Below are positions 42,616 to 51,539 of a stretch of DNA of 64,000 nucleotides, piece by piece (positions within the stretch are counted from its first letter, which is position 1; every line of letters begins with the position of its first letter). The DNA is taken from positions 2,714,890-2,778,889 of the forward strand of contig NZ_CM001977.1 of NCBI RefSeq assembly GCF_000406165.1. Reading direction: 5' to 3'. The position numbers were made by a program, and so were the translations under genes. Below the pieces are notes generated by a model. It ran no database searches and had not been told where the DNA came from. It worked only from the letters and a program-made list of their open reading frames with translations. Source of the DNA: Dickeya zeae NCPPB 2538 (GTDB taxonomy: Bacteria > Pseudomonadota > Gammaproteobacteria > Enterobacterales > Enterobacteriaceae).

Positions 42616-42745
42616 CTCCGCCCGCCTAATCAGAAAATCACGATTTCGTCCCTTTCCTGCTTATTTTTACAACAGATTATAGACAGAACTGCTCATTTAT
42701 TGTCACATCCTGCTATTGCTAACCGGATAAAGAATAAAAAACGTC

Positions 42746-42785
42746 CAAAAAACAAGGCGAACGCACCGTTTATGTGCAGTTCGCC
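42746..42785 (-). terminator. Intrinsic terminator of patD
   Basis: On the minus strand GGCGAAC-T-GCAC pairs with GTGC-GTTCGCC (one bulged base), followed by TTGTTTTTTGG. It lies 47 nt after the patD stop and keeps patD transcripts from running into patA. Confidence 0.82.
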
Positions 42786-42831
42786 CTACAGTTGGGCATT
42801 TTTTCACCGCCCGTCGGTTATCGCGCTACGG

Positions 42832-44268
42832 TTAATGGCGGATCATCACATGCCGCACGATGGTGTAATCTTCCAGACCATAAACCGACATGTCCTTACC
42901 GTAACCAGAGAGTTTCTGCCCGCCGTGCGGCATCTCGCTGACCAGCATGAAGTGGGTGTTCACCCAGGTACAGCCGTATTCCAGACAGGCGGCAACGCGA
43001 TGCGCACGGCCGATATCCCGCGTCCATACCGAGGACGCCAGCCCATAGCGGGAGTCGTTGGCCCACGCCACCACTTGTGCTTCATCATCAAACGGCGTAA
43101 TGGATATTACCGGACCAAAGACTTCACGCTGAACTATCTCGTCTTCCTGCCGGGCATCAGCCAGTACGGTGGGTTGGAAATAGTACCCCCCACCGGGCAC
43201 CCGTTCTCCCCCGGTGATAAGCCGGATGTGGGGTTGTGCACGGGCACGCTCGACAAACCCAGCCACCCGTTCCAGTTGCTCTGCTGTGATCAGCGGCCCC
43301 AGCTCCGTTGTCGGGTCGTCGGGCGTGCCGATTTTGATCGACGCAACCGCCTTACCGAGCTTTTCCACCAGTTGGTCATAGATGGGGCGCTGCACGTAGA
43401 GACGGCAGGCCGCGGTGCAATCCTGCCCGGCATTATAGAAGCCAAAACTACGAATACCGTCTGTCACCTGCTCCAGATCGGCATCGTCGAACACGATAAC
43501 CGGTGCCTTGCCACCCAGTTCCATGTGGGTACGTTTTACACTGGCCGCCGCGTTGCCAATAATATGCGACCCGGTGGCAATAGAGCCGGTCAGTGACACC
43601 ATGCGCACCCGCTCATGGCCGGTCAGCGCATCGCCGATTTCACGGCCCTGCCCGAACAGGATATTGACGACGCCCGGCGGGAACAGGTCGGCCAGCAGGC
43701 TGGCCAAGTACAATGCTGTTAACGGCGTTTGCTCTGCGGGTTTCAGCACCACACAGTTACCGGCCGCCAGCGCCGGAGCCAGCTTCCAGGCAGCCATCAT
43801 CAACGGATAATTCCAGGGAGCAATGGAGGCCACGACCCCCACCGGATCACGGCGGATCATCGAGGTATGCCCTTCCAGATATTCGCCCGCCGCCGAGCCA
43901 TTCAGGCAGCGTGCAGCACCGGCAAAAAAGCGAAACACATCCGCTACTGCGGGTATCTCGTCATTGAATACCGCATGGTAGGGTTTACCGCAATTTAGCG
44001 ATTCCAGGCGGGCCAGCGCTTCACCGTGCTGTTCAATGCAGTCCGCCAGCTTCAGCAGTAGCGTGGCGCGTGTTTTGGGTGTTGTCTGCCCCCAGTGGGC
44101 AAAGGCCGCCTCCGCCGCCATTACGGCTGCATCCACCTGTGCCAGATCCGCCTGCGCCATCGTGATGATGGCCTCTCCCGTGGCCGGGTTGTGCACCGTA
44201 TAAGGCGCTCCATTGCCCAGCACCCGTTTTCCGTCAATCAACATGTCAATCAGCAAATTGTCGTGCAT
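42832..44268 (-). CDS. patD: Gamma-aminobutyraldehyde dehydrogenase PatD
   Basis: 478 residues, aldehyde dehydrogenase family. Seen: VVASIAPWNYPLMMAAWKLA and LTGSIATG (NAD site), MELGGKAPV with the general-base Glu, and NAGQDCTAACR with the catalytic Cys. The match to E. coli PatD (YdcW) is strong from end to end, including the C-terminal YGLEDYTIVRHVM. It oxidises 4-aminobutanal to 4-aminobutyrate, the step after PatA. It is its own transcript with a good sigma-54 promoter; in E. coli patA and patD are far apart, whereas here they are neighbours. Confidence 0.93.
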   Translation of the reverse strand: MHDNLLIDMLIDGKRVLGNGAPYTVHNPATGEAIITMAQADLAQVDAAVMAAEAAFAHWGQTTPKTRATLLLKLADCIEQHGEALARLESLNCGKPYHAVFNDEIPAVADVFRFFAGAARCLNGSAAGEYLEGHTSMIRRDPVGVVASIAPWNYPLMMAAWKLAPALAAGNCVVLKPAEQTPLTALYLASLLADLFPPGVVNILFGQGREIGDALTGHERVRMVSLTGSIATGSHIIGNAAASVKRTHMELGGKAPVIVFDDADLEQVTDGIRSFGFYNAGQDCTAACRLYVQRPIYDQLVEKLGKAVASIKIGTPDDPTTELGPLITAEQLERVAGFVERARAQPHIRLITGGERVPGGGYYFQPTVLADARQEDEIVQREVFGPVISITPFDDEAQVVAWANDSRYGLASSVWTRDIGRAHRVAACLEYGCTWVNTHFMLVSEMPHGGQKLSGYGKDMSVYGLEDYTIVRHVMIRH

Positions 44269-44615
44269 ACCCTGCTCCCCTGAAGCGATAGCTATAGACG
44301 TACCCTATGGCAATCATCTAGCAAAATACCTGCCATCTTCTCGACTCGTTCACCCTGCGCGGGTTCGTCATCGCGCACCTCATCGTGAATCAATGTGTGA
44401 AAACGCGTGTATTCGCTATCGTTAAAGCGTAGCTGAGCTACCACCAAAAGGAGAATGACCGGGAACTGATATCGACCAGCAAAGGGATTACTGACATCAC
44501 ATATCACTGACAAAATTATGTATAAGAGGCTCTTCATTGCAGTCCATTTCATCGCAAAATAGCCGGCAGACATGACATTACCCGCTACCGATCCACGACA
44601 GAAGGAATTATCGCC
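44269..44615. other. Divergent region between patD and the PaiB-like gene
   Basis: 347 nt. It holds the patD promoter. A minus-strand open frame crossing it reads protein-like text in part (RFNDSEYTRFHTLIHDEVRD) but ends close to the patD start, overlaps the promoter and the PaiB gene, and has no clear start. It may be the remnant of a regulator gene; not called. Confidence 0.4.
44320..44335 (-). promoter_or_regulatory. Sigma-54 promoter of patD
   Basis: TGGCAGGTATTTTGCT differs from TGGCAC-N5-TTGCT at one base and has the GG-N10-GC spacing. The start would be near 44309, 41 nt before the patD ATG. Confidence 0.75.
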
Positions 44616-45245
44616 ATGGATTGTCCTCCGGTATTTCGCGAAACACGGCTGCCCACACTGCACGCACTGATGCACGCCCATCCACTTGCGATGCTGATCA
44701 CCAACGGTCCCAGCGGCCTGTCGGCCAACCTCATTCCGTTTCTCTTAACCGACGAGGGTGCCTTCGGTACCTTACACGCCCATCTGGCGCGTAATAACCC
44801 ACAGGTGGATGCATTGAAAACGGCCGACCCGGTGCTGGTGGTATTTCAGGGGCCGGACAGCTACATTTCGCCGGACTGGTATCCATCCAAACAAGTGCAG
44901 GGTAAGGCGGTACCAACCTGGAATTACGTCATGGTTCAGGCACGAGGCACGCCCAAGGTGATTGACGACGCACAGTGGTTGAGGCAGCAAGTCGGTGCCC
45001 TGACCGATGCCCATGAGCATGCTCGCTCACAACCGTGGCGTGTGGATGATGCGCCGGCCGACTTTATCGCCGCCCAACTGAACGGCATCATCGGGCTGGA
45101 AATCCCGATTACGGCACTGGAGGGTAAATGGAAAGTAAGCCAGAACAGAACGTTGGCAGACCGCCAGGGCGTGATTGACGGATTACAACGCGAAAATGGT
45201 TGCCCGGCAATGGCTGCATTGGTCAACGCACGACTGGCAGAATAA
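44616..45245 (+). CDS. FMN-binding negative regulator family protein, PaiB-like
   Basis: 209 residues of the PaiB/FMN-binding split-barrel family. Seen: HPLAMLITNGPSGLSANLIPFLL, GTLHAHLARNNPQ, and PDSYISPDWYPSKQ with VPTWNYVMVQARG, all typical. In Bacillus PaiB affects protease and sporulation genes and PaiA acetylates polyamines, so its place next to putrescine genes may be meaningful. Biochemical role unknown. Start supported by AAGGA 8 nt upstream. Confidence 0.85.
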   Translation: MDCPPVFRETRLPTLHALMHAHPLAMLITNGPSGLSANLIPFLLTDEGAFGTLHAHLARNNPQVDALKTADPVLVVFQGPDSYISPDWYPSKQVQGKAVPTWNYVMVQARGTPKVIDDAQWLRQQVGALTDAHEHARSQPWRVDDAPADFIAAQLNGIIGLEIPITALEGKWKVSQNRTLADRQGVIDGLQRENGCPAMAALVNARLAE

Positions 45246-45956
45246 GCGCTGACTAATACCCTCTCGCTCAACCGATTTGGGTTGGGTTTGATAATGCGGC
45301 GTGACACAGAGCACGATGAAAAAAACCGTCATTGCCGCGTTATTTTAATAACCCTATATACTATTAGGCACGGCGTACTATATTTATTTCCTCATGAGTA
45401 CAGTAATGTGACACCACCGATAGATTTATAAAATAACACCCCCAGACGACCCGAAAATTATTATCATTTATTCCCGACTAACCCGCAGATGATTGACATA
45501 GAAAAAATAGAATAAACCAACAAATCACCATAAAATTTAATCATTAAAAATCAACAACATAAAAATAAAAGTCACTAACAGTACATTTTTCCATATAACG
45601 TTAGTTCACGCTTCTCACCAAATTGAGGCAAAAAATAAACCATAAAAAAACACCGCCACAACAAAAATAAAACACATACCAAAACAAAAAATCGAAACAC
45701 CGAAAATAATTAAACAAACGCGTGAAGACATATCTTTATTAAAGGTTATAAAATTAATCTTATAGTTAATAAACTAAAAAAACTACGATTTTCTTATCTT
45801 CGCCAACACGCCATTTAATTTGTCCCACAGGCAAGAAACAATGGAAATTGTAGACTTAGATCAAGAAAAAATAGACGGAATAATCCCTATAGTAGTTCCG
45901 ACGACAGTAATCCAATCTCAATTAATTAACTCGTCATGCTGAGTAATGGGGAATCT
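45246..45956. other. Long AT-rich region upstream of dcuB
   Basis: 711 nt without a convincing gene and visibly poorer in GC than either side, especially 45480-45800. It holds an FNR-type site and -10 element for dcuB near its end. No other clear signal; the length allows binding of DcuR or NarL type regulators. Confidence 0.5.
45851..45864 (+). promoter_or_regulatory. FNR-type site of dcuB
   Basis: TAGACTTAGATCAA keeps the right half ATCAA fully and 3 of 5 bases of the left half of TTGAT-N4-ATCAA. A -10 element TATAGT at 45888-45893 puts its centre about 42 nt before the start, the class-II position. E. coli dcuB is FNR-activated. Confidence 0.6.
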
Positions 45957-47297
45957 ATGGACTTTATCATTCAACTTGTCATAGTCCTGATCTGCCTGTT
46001 TTACGGTGCGCGAAAAGGCGGTATCGCGCTCGGATTATTAGGGGGTATCGGGCTCGTCATTCTGGTTTTCATTTTCAAACTAGAACCTGGGAAACCACCG
46101 GTGGACGTGATGCTGGTCATCATTTCCGTAGTCGCTGCATCGGCGACATTGCAAGCTTCCGGCGGTTTGGACGTTATGCTGCAGGTAGCGGAAAAAATGC
46201 TGCGGCGTAACCCGAAATACGTGTCAATTATTGCACCGTTCGTCACCTGTATATTGACGATTCTGTGCGGTACCGGCCATGTGGTGTATACCATTCTGCC
46301 GATTATTTACGACGTCGCTATCAAGAATAACATCCGCCCGGAACGCCCTATGGCAGCCAGCTCGATCGGCGCGCAAATGGGGATTATCGCAAGCCCGGTA
46401 TCCGTGGCGGTGGTATCACTGGTCGCCATGCTCAGTAAATTTACCTTCCACGGTAAACACCTCGAGTTCCTGGACTTACTGGCAATCACGATTCCCTCTA
46501 CCCTGCTGGGTATTCTGGCCATCGGGATTTTCAGTTGGTTCAGGGGTAAAGATCTGGATAAAGACCCGGATTTCCAGAAATTCATTTCCGTACCGGAAAA
46601 CCGTGAGTACGTCTATGGTGACACCGCCACCCTGCTGGATCGCAAGCTGCCACGCAGCAACTGGGTTGCCATGTGGATTTTCCTTGCCACTATCGCGGCG
46701 GTAGCTCTGCTGGGTGCAGTCGAAAGCCTGCGTCCGACCTTCGGCGGCAAACCGCTGTCCATGGTGCTGGTAATCCAGATGTTTATGCTGCTGTCTGGTG
46801 CCATCATTATTATCGCCACCAAAACCAATCCGGGGTCGATTTCGAAAAATGAGGTGTTCCGTTCCGGGATGATTGCGATTGTCGCGGTGTACGGTATCGC
46901 CTGGATGGCGGAAACCATGTTCGGTGCTCACCTCGGACAGATCAAAGATACGCTGGGGGCGTTGGTTAAAGAGTACCCCTGGGCTTATGCGCTGATCCTG
47001 CTGCTGGTCTCCAAGTTCGTTAACTCGCAGGCTGCCGCGCTGGCCGCTATCGTACCGGTCGCACTGGCGATTGGTGTCGACCCAGCATATATCGTGGCAT
47101 CTGCACCGGCTTGCTATGGTTACTACATTCTGCCGACTTACCCCAGCGACCTGGCTGCTATCCAGTTCGACCGCTCCGGTACGACCCACATCGGTCGGTT
47201 TGTCATTAACCACAGCTTCATTCTGCCCGGCCTGATTGGCGTCATCACCTCCAGCGTATTCGGTTGGGTGTTCGCCGCCATGTACGGGTACTACTGA
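45957..47297 (+). CDS. dcuB: Anaerobic C4-dicarboxylate antiporter DcuB
   Basis: 446 residues, the same length as E. coli DcuB and very close in sequence (QASGGLDVMLQVAEKMLRRN, CGTGHVVYTILPIIYDVA, FVNSQAAALAAIVPVALAIG). An inner-membrane protein of 12 or so segments that exchanges fumarate for succinate during fumarate respiration and also acts as co-sensor for DcuS in E. coli. I choose ATG 45957 (GGGGA upstream). Its promoter has an FNR-type site. Confidence 0.95.
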   Translation: MDFIIQLVIVLICLFYGARKGGIALGLLGGIGLVILVFIFKLEPGKPPVDVMLVIISVVAASATLQASGGLDVMLQVAEKMLRRNPKYVSIIAPFVTCILTILCGTGHVVYTILPIIYDVAIKNNIRPERPMAASSIGAQMGIIASPVSVAVVSLVAMLSKFTFHGKHLEFLDLLAITIPSTLLGILAIGIFSWFRGKDLDKDPDFQKFISVPENREYVYGDTATLLDRKLPRSNWVAMWIFLATIAAVALLGAVESLRPTFGGKPLSMVLVIQMFMLLSGAIIIIATKTNPGSISKNEVFRSGMIAIVAVYGIAWMAETMFGAHLGQIKDTLGALVKEYPWAYALILLLVSKFVNSQAAALAAIVPVALAIGVDPAYIVASAPACYGYYILPTYPSDLAAIQFDRSGTTHIGRFVINHSFILPGLIGVITSSVFGWVFAAMYGYY

Positions 47298-47320
47298 GTT
47301 AATGTTACTGAGTTAACCAT

Positions 47321-47345
47321 TGCGCCAGACCGCTCTTCTGGCGCA
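47321..47345 (+). terminator. Hairpin after dcuB
   Basis: TGCGCCAGA and TCTGGCGCA form a 9-bp stem with a 7-nt loop, 23 nt after the dcuB stop. The T tract is poor. A second IR, AACCGCCCG/CGGGCGGTT, follows at 47362-47394 and also borders the end of the convergent gene. Together they probably stop transcripts from both sides. Confidence 0.55.
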
Positions 47346-47392
47346 TGCCGGTTTCTCCCTCAACCGCCCGTTCGGTCCCAGCCGTCGGGCGG

Positions 47393-48382
47393 TTATTCTT
47401 GAATAAGGGGGAAATCAATATCGCAGCACGCTCTGGCCTGTTCCAGCACCCGAGCAACGATCAATGCAATATCCAGCAATTGATAGCAGCGGGAAAGATC
47501 CTGGGCGCTGACAATATCTCTGAATACCTCGAACTCGTACTTCATGTGGTGGTTACCCGTTGCATCGTCAAATGTGGCGAGCTGTCCTTGCTTCACACAC
47601 TCGACATGCTTGCATACGCCGGGCGCATCGTTAACTTTCACATAGCCCGCCGTCCCCTGCACGGTGAAATAAGCCGGGCTGGCTGAATCTTTGGCCCCAA
47701 TACACACCACAATAAACGTCCGATAACTCATGACGAGAACACCCGACGTATCGATACCGTTATGCCCTTTATTGCACAGATAGTTCACGCTCTCCGGCGC
47801 GCCGAATAACGCACAGGCATGGTAAATGTTATATAAATTGATGTCGTAAAGGGCACCGCCCGACGCCGCCGGGTCAAATGCCGGGTGTACGATCCCATTG
47901 ACATAATCATCGTAACGACTCGAATACTGCGAGTAATTCGCCTGTACCATTTTAATGTCGCCAATCTCAGCGATGTTTTGCTTAAGATAATGGAATCCCG
48001 GCGTATGAATTGCGGTTATCGCCTCGAACAAACAACGCTTTTTTGATTTCGCCAGCGTAACCAAACTCAGTAATTGCGCATAACTGGATGTAAACGGCTT
48101 TTCACAGATAACATGCTTCCCGGCAGATAATGCCCGGTGGGAATACGCATAATGCAGATGATTGGGTATTCCGAGGTAAACAACATCGACATGCTCATCG
48201 CGCAGCATGGCATCGTAATCGGTATACAACGAACGGATAGTATATTGACGGGCGAGTGCTTCACCTTTTGACCGGCTCCCTTGCCGGACACACAACGCAC
48301 ACAGTTCTATCCCCTCCATCGTTGCCAGCACCTCAAGACAGGCAGCAACAATCTTCCCCGACCCAACCAACGCTATCTTCAT
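47393..48382 (-). CDS. Gfo/Idh/MocA family oxidoreductase
   Basis: 329 residues. The Rossmann start KIALVGSGKIVAACLEVL and the signature CEKPFTSS (catalytic-site Lys of EKP) identify the family; the C-terminal sheet domain includes HPAFDPAASGGALYDINLY, with the usual GG-x-x-x-D-x-x-Y pattern. Family members oxidise or reduce sugars, inositols or biliverdin with NAD(P). The substrate is unknown and the neighbours (dcuB, gltP) do not help. The start has GGAG 9 nt upstream. Confidence 0.85.
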   Translation of the reverse strand: MKIALVGSGKIVAACLEVLATMEGIELCALCVRQGSRSKGEALARQYTIRSLYTDYDAMLRDEHVDVVYLGIPNHLHYAYSHRALSAGKHVICEKPFTSSYAQLLSLVTLAKSKKRCLFEAITAIHTPGFHYLKQNIAEIGDIKMVQANYSQYSSRYDDYVNGIVHPAFDPAASGGALYDINLYNIYHACALFGAPESVNYLCNKGHNGIDTSGVLVMSYRTFIVVCIGAKDSASPAYFTVQGTAGYVKVNDAPGVCKHVECVKQGQLATFDDATGNHHMKYEFEVFRDIVSAQDLSRCYQLLDIALIVARVLEQARACCDIDFPLIQE

Positions 48383-48442
48383 GCCTCAGACTCCAAAATG
48401 GATTAGCGGAACAGGACTTAACATACCAATATGACGCGATAT

Positions 48443-48478
48443 AAAAAAACACCCTGCCAGCATAACGCTCGCAGGGTG
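48443..48478 (-). terminator. Intrinsic terminator of gltP
   Basis: On the minus strand CACCCTGC and GCAGGGTG form an 8-bp stem around a 13-nt loop, followed by T7. It is 56 nt after the gltP stop, ahead of the Gfo/Idh gene. Confidence 0.88.
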
Positions 48479-48534
48479 AGGGTGAGAAGCTCATAACCGG
48501 ACAATGCCCGATGGCCTGTTGTCACCGTGCAGGA

Positions 48535-49854
48535 TTACTCCTGACTGGCGGCGGGACGAACTGCCATTGTTGCCTGCTCCAGTTCGTAGGCTCGCGCTTT
48601 TTCTTCGTCAAACTGCCCTTCCCACTTGGAAATCACCAGCACGGCCAGGGCGTTACCCACCACGTTCAGTGCCGTACGCGCCATATCCAGAATACGGTCT
48701 ACCCCGGCAATGAACGCCAGACCTTCGAGCGGGATCCCCACACTGCCCAGGGTCGCCAGCAATACCACAAACGAGACACCCGGTACGCCAGCAATCCCTT
48801 TGGAGGTAATCATCAGTGTCAACACCAGTACCAACTCCTGCCACAAGCTCAAATCGATACCGTAAAGCTGGGCAATGAAAATAGCCGCGATGCTTTGATA
48901 CAGCGTTGAACCATCCAGATTAAACGAGTACCCGGTCGGCACCACAAAACTGGTAATCGCCTTCGGCGCACCGTAGGCCTCCATCTTTTGGATGATACGC
49001 GGCAGCACCGTTTCAGAACTGGCGGTGGAATAGGCCAAAATCAACTCGTCTTTCAGGATACGGATCAAGGTCATAATCCGTAACCGACACAGACGCGCTA
49101 CCGCGCCCAGTACCACCAACGCAAAGAACAGAATCGCGGCATAGACCAATATGACCAGCTTGGCGAGTGGCCACAGCGAAGCGAACCCGAAATTGGCAAC
49201 GGTCACCGCAATCAGCGCAAATACCCCAACCGGGGCATACCGCATAATCATATTGGTGACGCGGAACATGGTCTCCGAAGCACTGCGAAACACGTTCAAC
49301 AGCGGGTCACGCTGCTCACGCGGCAGAGATGACAGCCCAAGGCCGAACAATACGGCGAAGAAGATCACCGGCAGCATGTCACCCTTGGCCAACGCGGCAA
49401 AAATGTTGGGCGGGATCAGCGAGAGAATCGTACCCACCAGACTGTGCGAACCGCTTTGCACCTGTTCGGTGGTTTTCTCATACTGAGAAATATCCACCCG
49501 GGTAAGCATCGACATATCAATGCCATGCCCCGGATGAAACAGGTTGGCCAGCGTAATACCAATCACAATCGCCAGTGTAGTAATGACCTCAAAGTAAACG
49601 ATGGTTTTAAAACCGATACGTCCCAGTTTTTTCGCATCACCCACCCCAGCGATACCCACCACCAGCGTGGTGATAACAATCGGCACCACAATCATTTTGA
49701 TCAACCGGATGAAGATATCCCCGGCCGGACTTAACACGTTGGTCACCAGCCACAGCTTATTGGCCGGGTTTTCATGTAACCAGGCACCGACGGCAATACC
49801 GACAATCAATGCGATGAGGATTTGCCAGGCAAGGCTAACTTTCTGTTTTTTCAT
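48535..49854 (-). CDS. gltP: Glutamate/aspartate:proton symporter GltP
   Basis: 439 residues, dicarboxylate/amino acid:cation symporter family. Close to E. coli GltP (437 residues) throughout: SPAGDIFIRLIKMIVVPIVI, AYSTASSETVLPRI (the serine-rich hairpin loop), FVVPTGYSFNLDGSTLYQS (second loop motif), TSKGIAGVPGVSFVVL. An inner-membrane protein with eight segments and two re-entrant loops. The start has only a modest ribosome binding site. Confidence 0.94.
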   Translation of the reverse strand: MKKQKVSLAWQILIALIVGIAVGAWLHENPANKLWLVTNVLSPAGDIFIRLIKMIVVPIVITTLVVGIAGVGDAKKLGRIGFKTIVYFEVITTLAIVIGITLANLFHPGHGIDMSMLTRVDISQYEKTTEQVQSGSHSLVGTILSLIPPNIFAALAKGDMLPVIFFAVLFGLGLSSLPREQRDPLLNVFRSASETMFRVTNMIMRYAPVGVFALIAVTVANFGFASLWPLAKLVILVYAAILFFALVVLGAVARLCRLRIMTLIRILKDELILAYSTASSETVLPRIIQKMEAYGAPKAITSFVVPTGYSFNLDGSTLYQSIAAIFIAQLYGIDLSLWQELVLVLTLMITSKGIAGVPGVSFVVLLATLGSVGIPLEGLAFIAGVDRILDMARTALNVVGNALAVLVISKWEGQFDEEKARAYELEQATMAVRPAASQE

Positions 49855-50286
49855 AATACGAATCCATTGTCTGTGCTCCCTGCGACTACTTGCCGATGGC
49901 TATAACACGGCCATCGAACGCTCCAGCGTATGCTGAACTGCTACAGATGAAGGGGGAGGTTTGAAGGTTATTTTTGCAAAAACTCGTGACCCACAGGCAA
50001 ATGCGTGACTCACCAAAACAGAATGCGTAATCAAATAGTTATTCATTAAAATTGCGCAACTATTTGTATCGCAAAAGAAAATAAAAAAGGCATAACCTGT
50101 TGTTATGCCGAGGCATGCTACTATCCCCCTCCCGTGAGATCAAGCGCTACGTTCGGGGTAGTTTTCATAATTATGCGTTTCGTCACTGTCTATTGAACAC
50201 CGCCGAACGCCGGTATAAGCCTGATATGGCTCATACAAATCGAGGCGAAACGCAGCGTAGCCCACCGTTCGGGCATCAATCAGCGA
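49855..50286. other. Intergenic region between gltP and cbl
   Basis: 432 nt. It holds the upstream region of gltP (AT-rich, 49960-50090), the cbl terminator (50080-50109), and about 170 nt after cbl with scattered short inverted matches (GCGTTTCG with CGAAACGC) but no gene I can support. Confidence 0.5.
50080..50109 (-). terminator. Intrinsic terminator downstream of cbl
   Basis: On the minus strand GGCATAAC and GTTATGCC form an 8-bp stem with a 5-nt loop, then T6ATTTT. It is about 178 nt after the cbl stop. Confidence 0.82.
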
Positions 50287-51240
50287 TTAGATCTGATAAT
50301 CGATCGCCACCTCGTTCTCCTCGGCAAACACCCGTGCTTTTATCTCATCCGGCGTTAGCTCCGGGTTACATAACTGAATAAACTTCCACGTGTAGTTGCG
50401 CTGCAACTGGCCGCGTTTCAGGCCAAGCCAGACGGTGTTGGCTTCAAACAGGTGGCGGGCATCCAACCGAACCAGACCGGGGTCACGCGTGGCGTCGAAC
50501 GACATATCCGCCACAATCCCCACGCCTAACCCCAGTTCAACATAGGTTTTGATCACATCAGAGTCTTGTGCGCTGATAGAAATATGCGGTGTCAGGCCCG
50601 CAGCAGTGAACGCCCGGTCAATGCGTGAGCGGCCGGTAATGCCCTGACGATAGGTAATTAACGGTACTGCGCTCAGTTTGTCGAGCGTTATGACCGGCTC
50701 TTGCGCCAGTGCATGCCCTTCCGGCAACAGAATAGCGTGATGCCAGCGGTACCAGGGAAATGCGGCCAGTGAGGTAACATTGATCAGTTGTTCAGTGGCG
50801 ATCCCGATATCCGCTTCACCGGATTCCAGCATCGCGACGATCTCATCCGGCGTTCCCTGATTCAGCACCACTTGAACCTGCGGATAAAGCGCGCGGAATG
50901 CTTTGATGACCCCCGGCAGGCTGTAGCGCGCCTGAGTATGGGTTGTGGCGATAACCAGTTGCCCGACATCGTTATCGCTAAAAAGGTTCGCCAACCGCCG
51001 GATATGGTTGGCATCGTTAAGGATACGCTCGGCCATCACCAGCAGCTCTTTACCCGGTTCCGTCATCCCCAGTAAGCGTTTACCGCGACGGATAAATATC
51101 TCAATCCCCAGTTCTTCTTCCAGTTCGCGAATGTGACGACTTACTCCAGACTGGGAGGTGAACAGGGTATTGGCAACCTCGGTCAGGTTATAGTTGCATC
51201 GCGCCGATTCGCGGATGATCTTCAATTGTTGAAAGTTCAC
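50287..51240 (-). CDS. cbl: LysR-family regulator Cbl
   Basis: 317 residues. It matches E. coli Cbl closely: NFQQLKIIRESARCNYNLTE, FTSQSGVSRHIRELEEELG, TTHTQARYSLPGVIKAFR, LITYRQGITGRSRID, SAQDSDVIKTYVELGLGVG. Cbl is a CysB-like activator of genes for sulfonate and sulfate-ester use, inhibited by APS. I choose the GTG at 51240 (AAAGGA upstream) because CysB and Cbl proteins begin at that point; ATG 51261 and GTG 51273 are open upstream. Sulfonate genes are not seen nearby. Confidence 0.93.
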   Translation of the reverse strand: MNFQQLKIIRESARCNYNLTEVANTLFTSQSGVSRHIRELEEELGIEIFIRRGKRLLGMTEPGKELLVMAERILNDANHIRRLANLFSDNDVGQLVIATTHTQARYSLPGVIKAFRALYPQVQVVLNQGTPDEIVAMLESGEADIGIATEQLINVTSLAAFPWYRWHHAILLPEGHALAQEPVITLDKLSAVPLITYRQGITGRSRIDRAFTAAGLTPHISISAQDSDVIKTYVELGLGVGIVADMSFDATRDPGLVRLDARHLFEANTVWLGLKRGQLQRNYTWKFIQLCNPELTPDEIKARVFAEENEVAIDYQI

Positions 51241-51539
51241 GCCTTGTCCTTTGTCTGTCATTCTCGTTATCACTATTCATACGAAGTATTGTTATTCCAT
51301 ACAAATAAGGAAAAATTACTATTTATAATTTTTTGAGATATAACAGCACGCATGATTCCCCTTTCTACTCGACAGGAAAAAAGTGTTGTAAACGAAAGCA
51401 TGGTGAATTAAGACGCCAAAACTACACAGTAAAACCCACACAATTTGTAATCTGTCATCGTGGTGGCATTCTCGCCAACCTTTACTAAGCTTATGCCGAG
51501 TTATCTCTTACTTTACGCTTATTTAACTAAGGCGGCTTT

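Noticed and set aside
50110..50286. Short open frame after cbl on the plus strand
   Set aside because: It overlaps the end of cbl, has no ribosome binding site and no recognisable domain.
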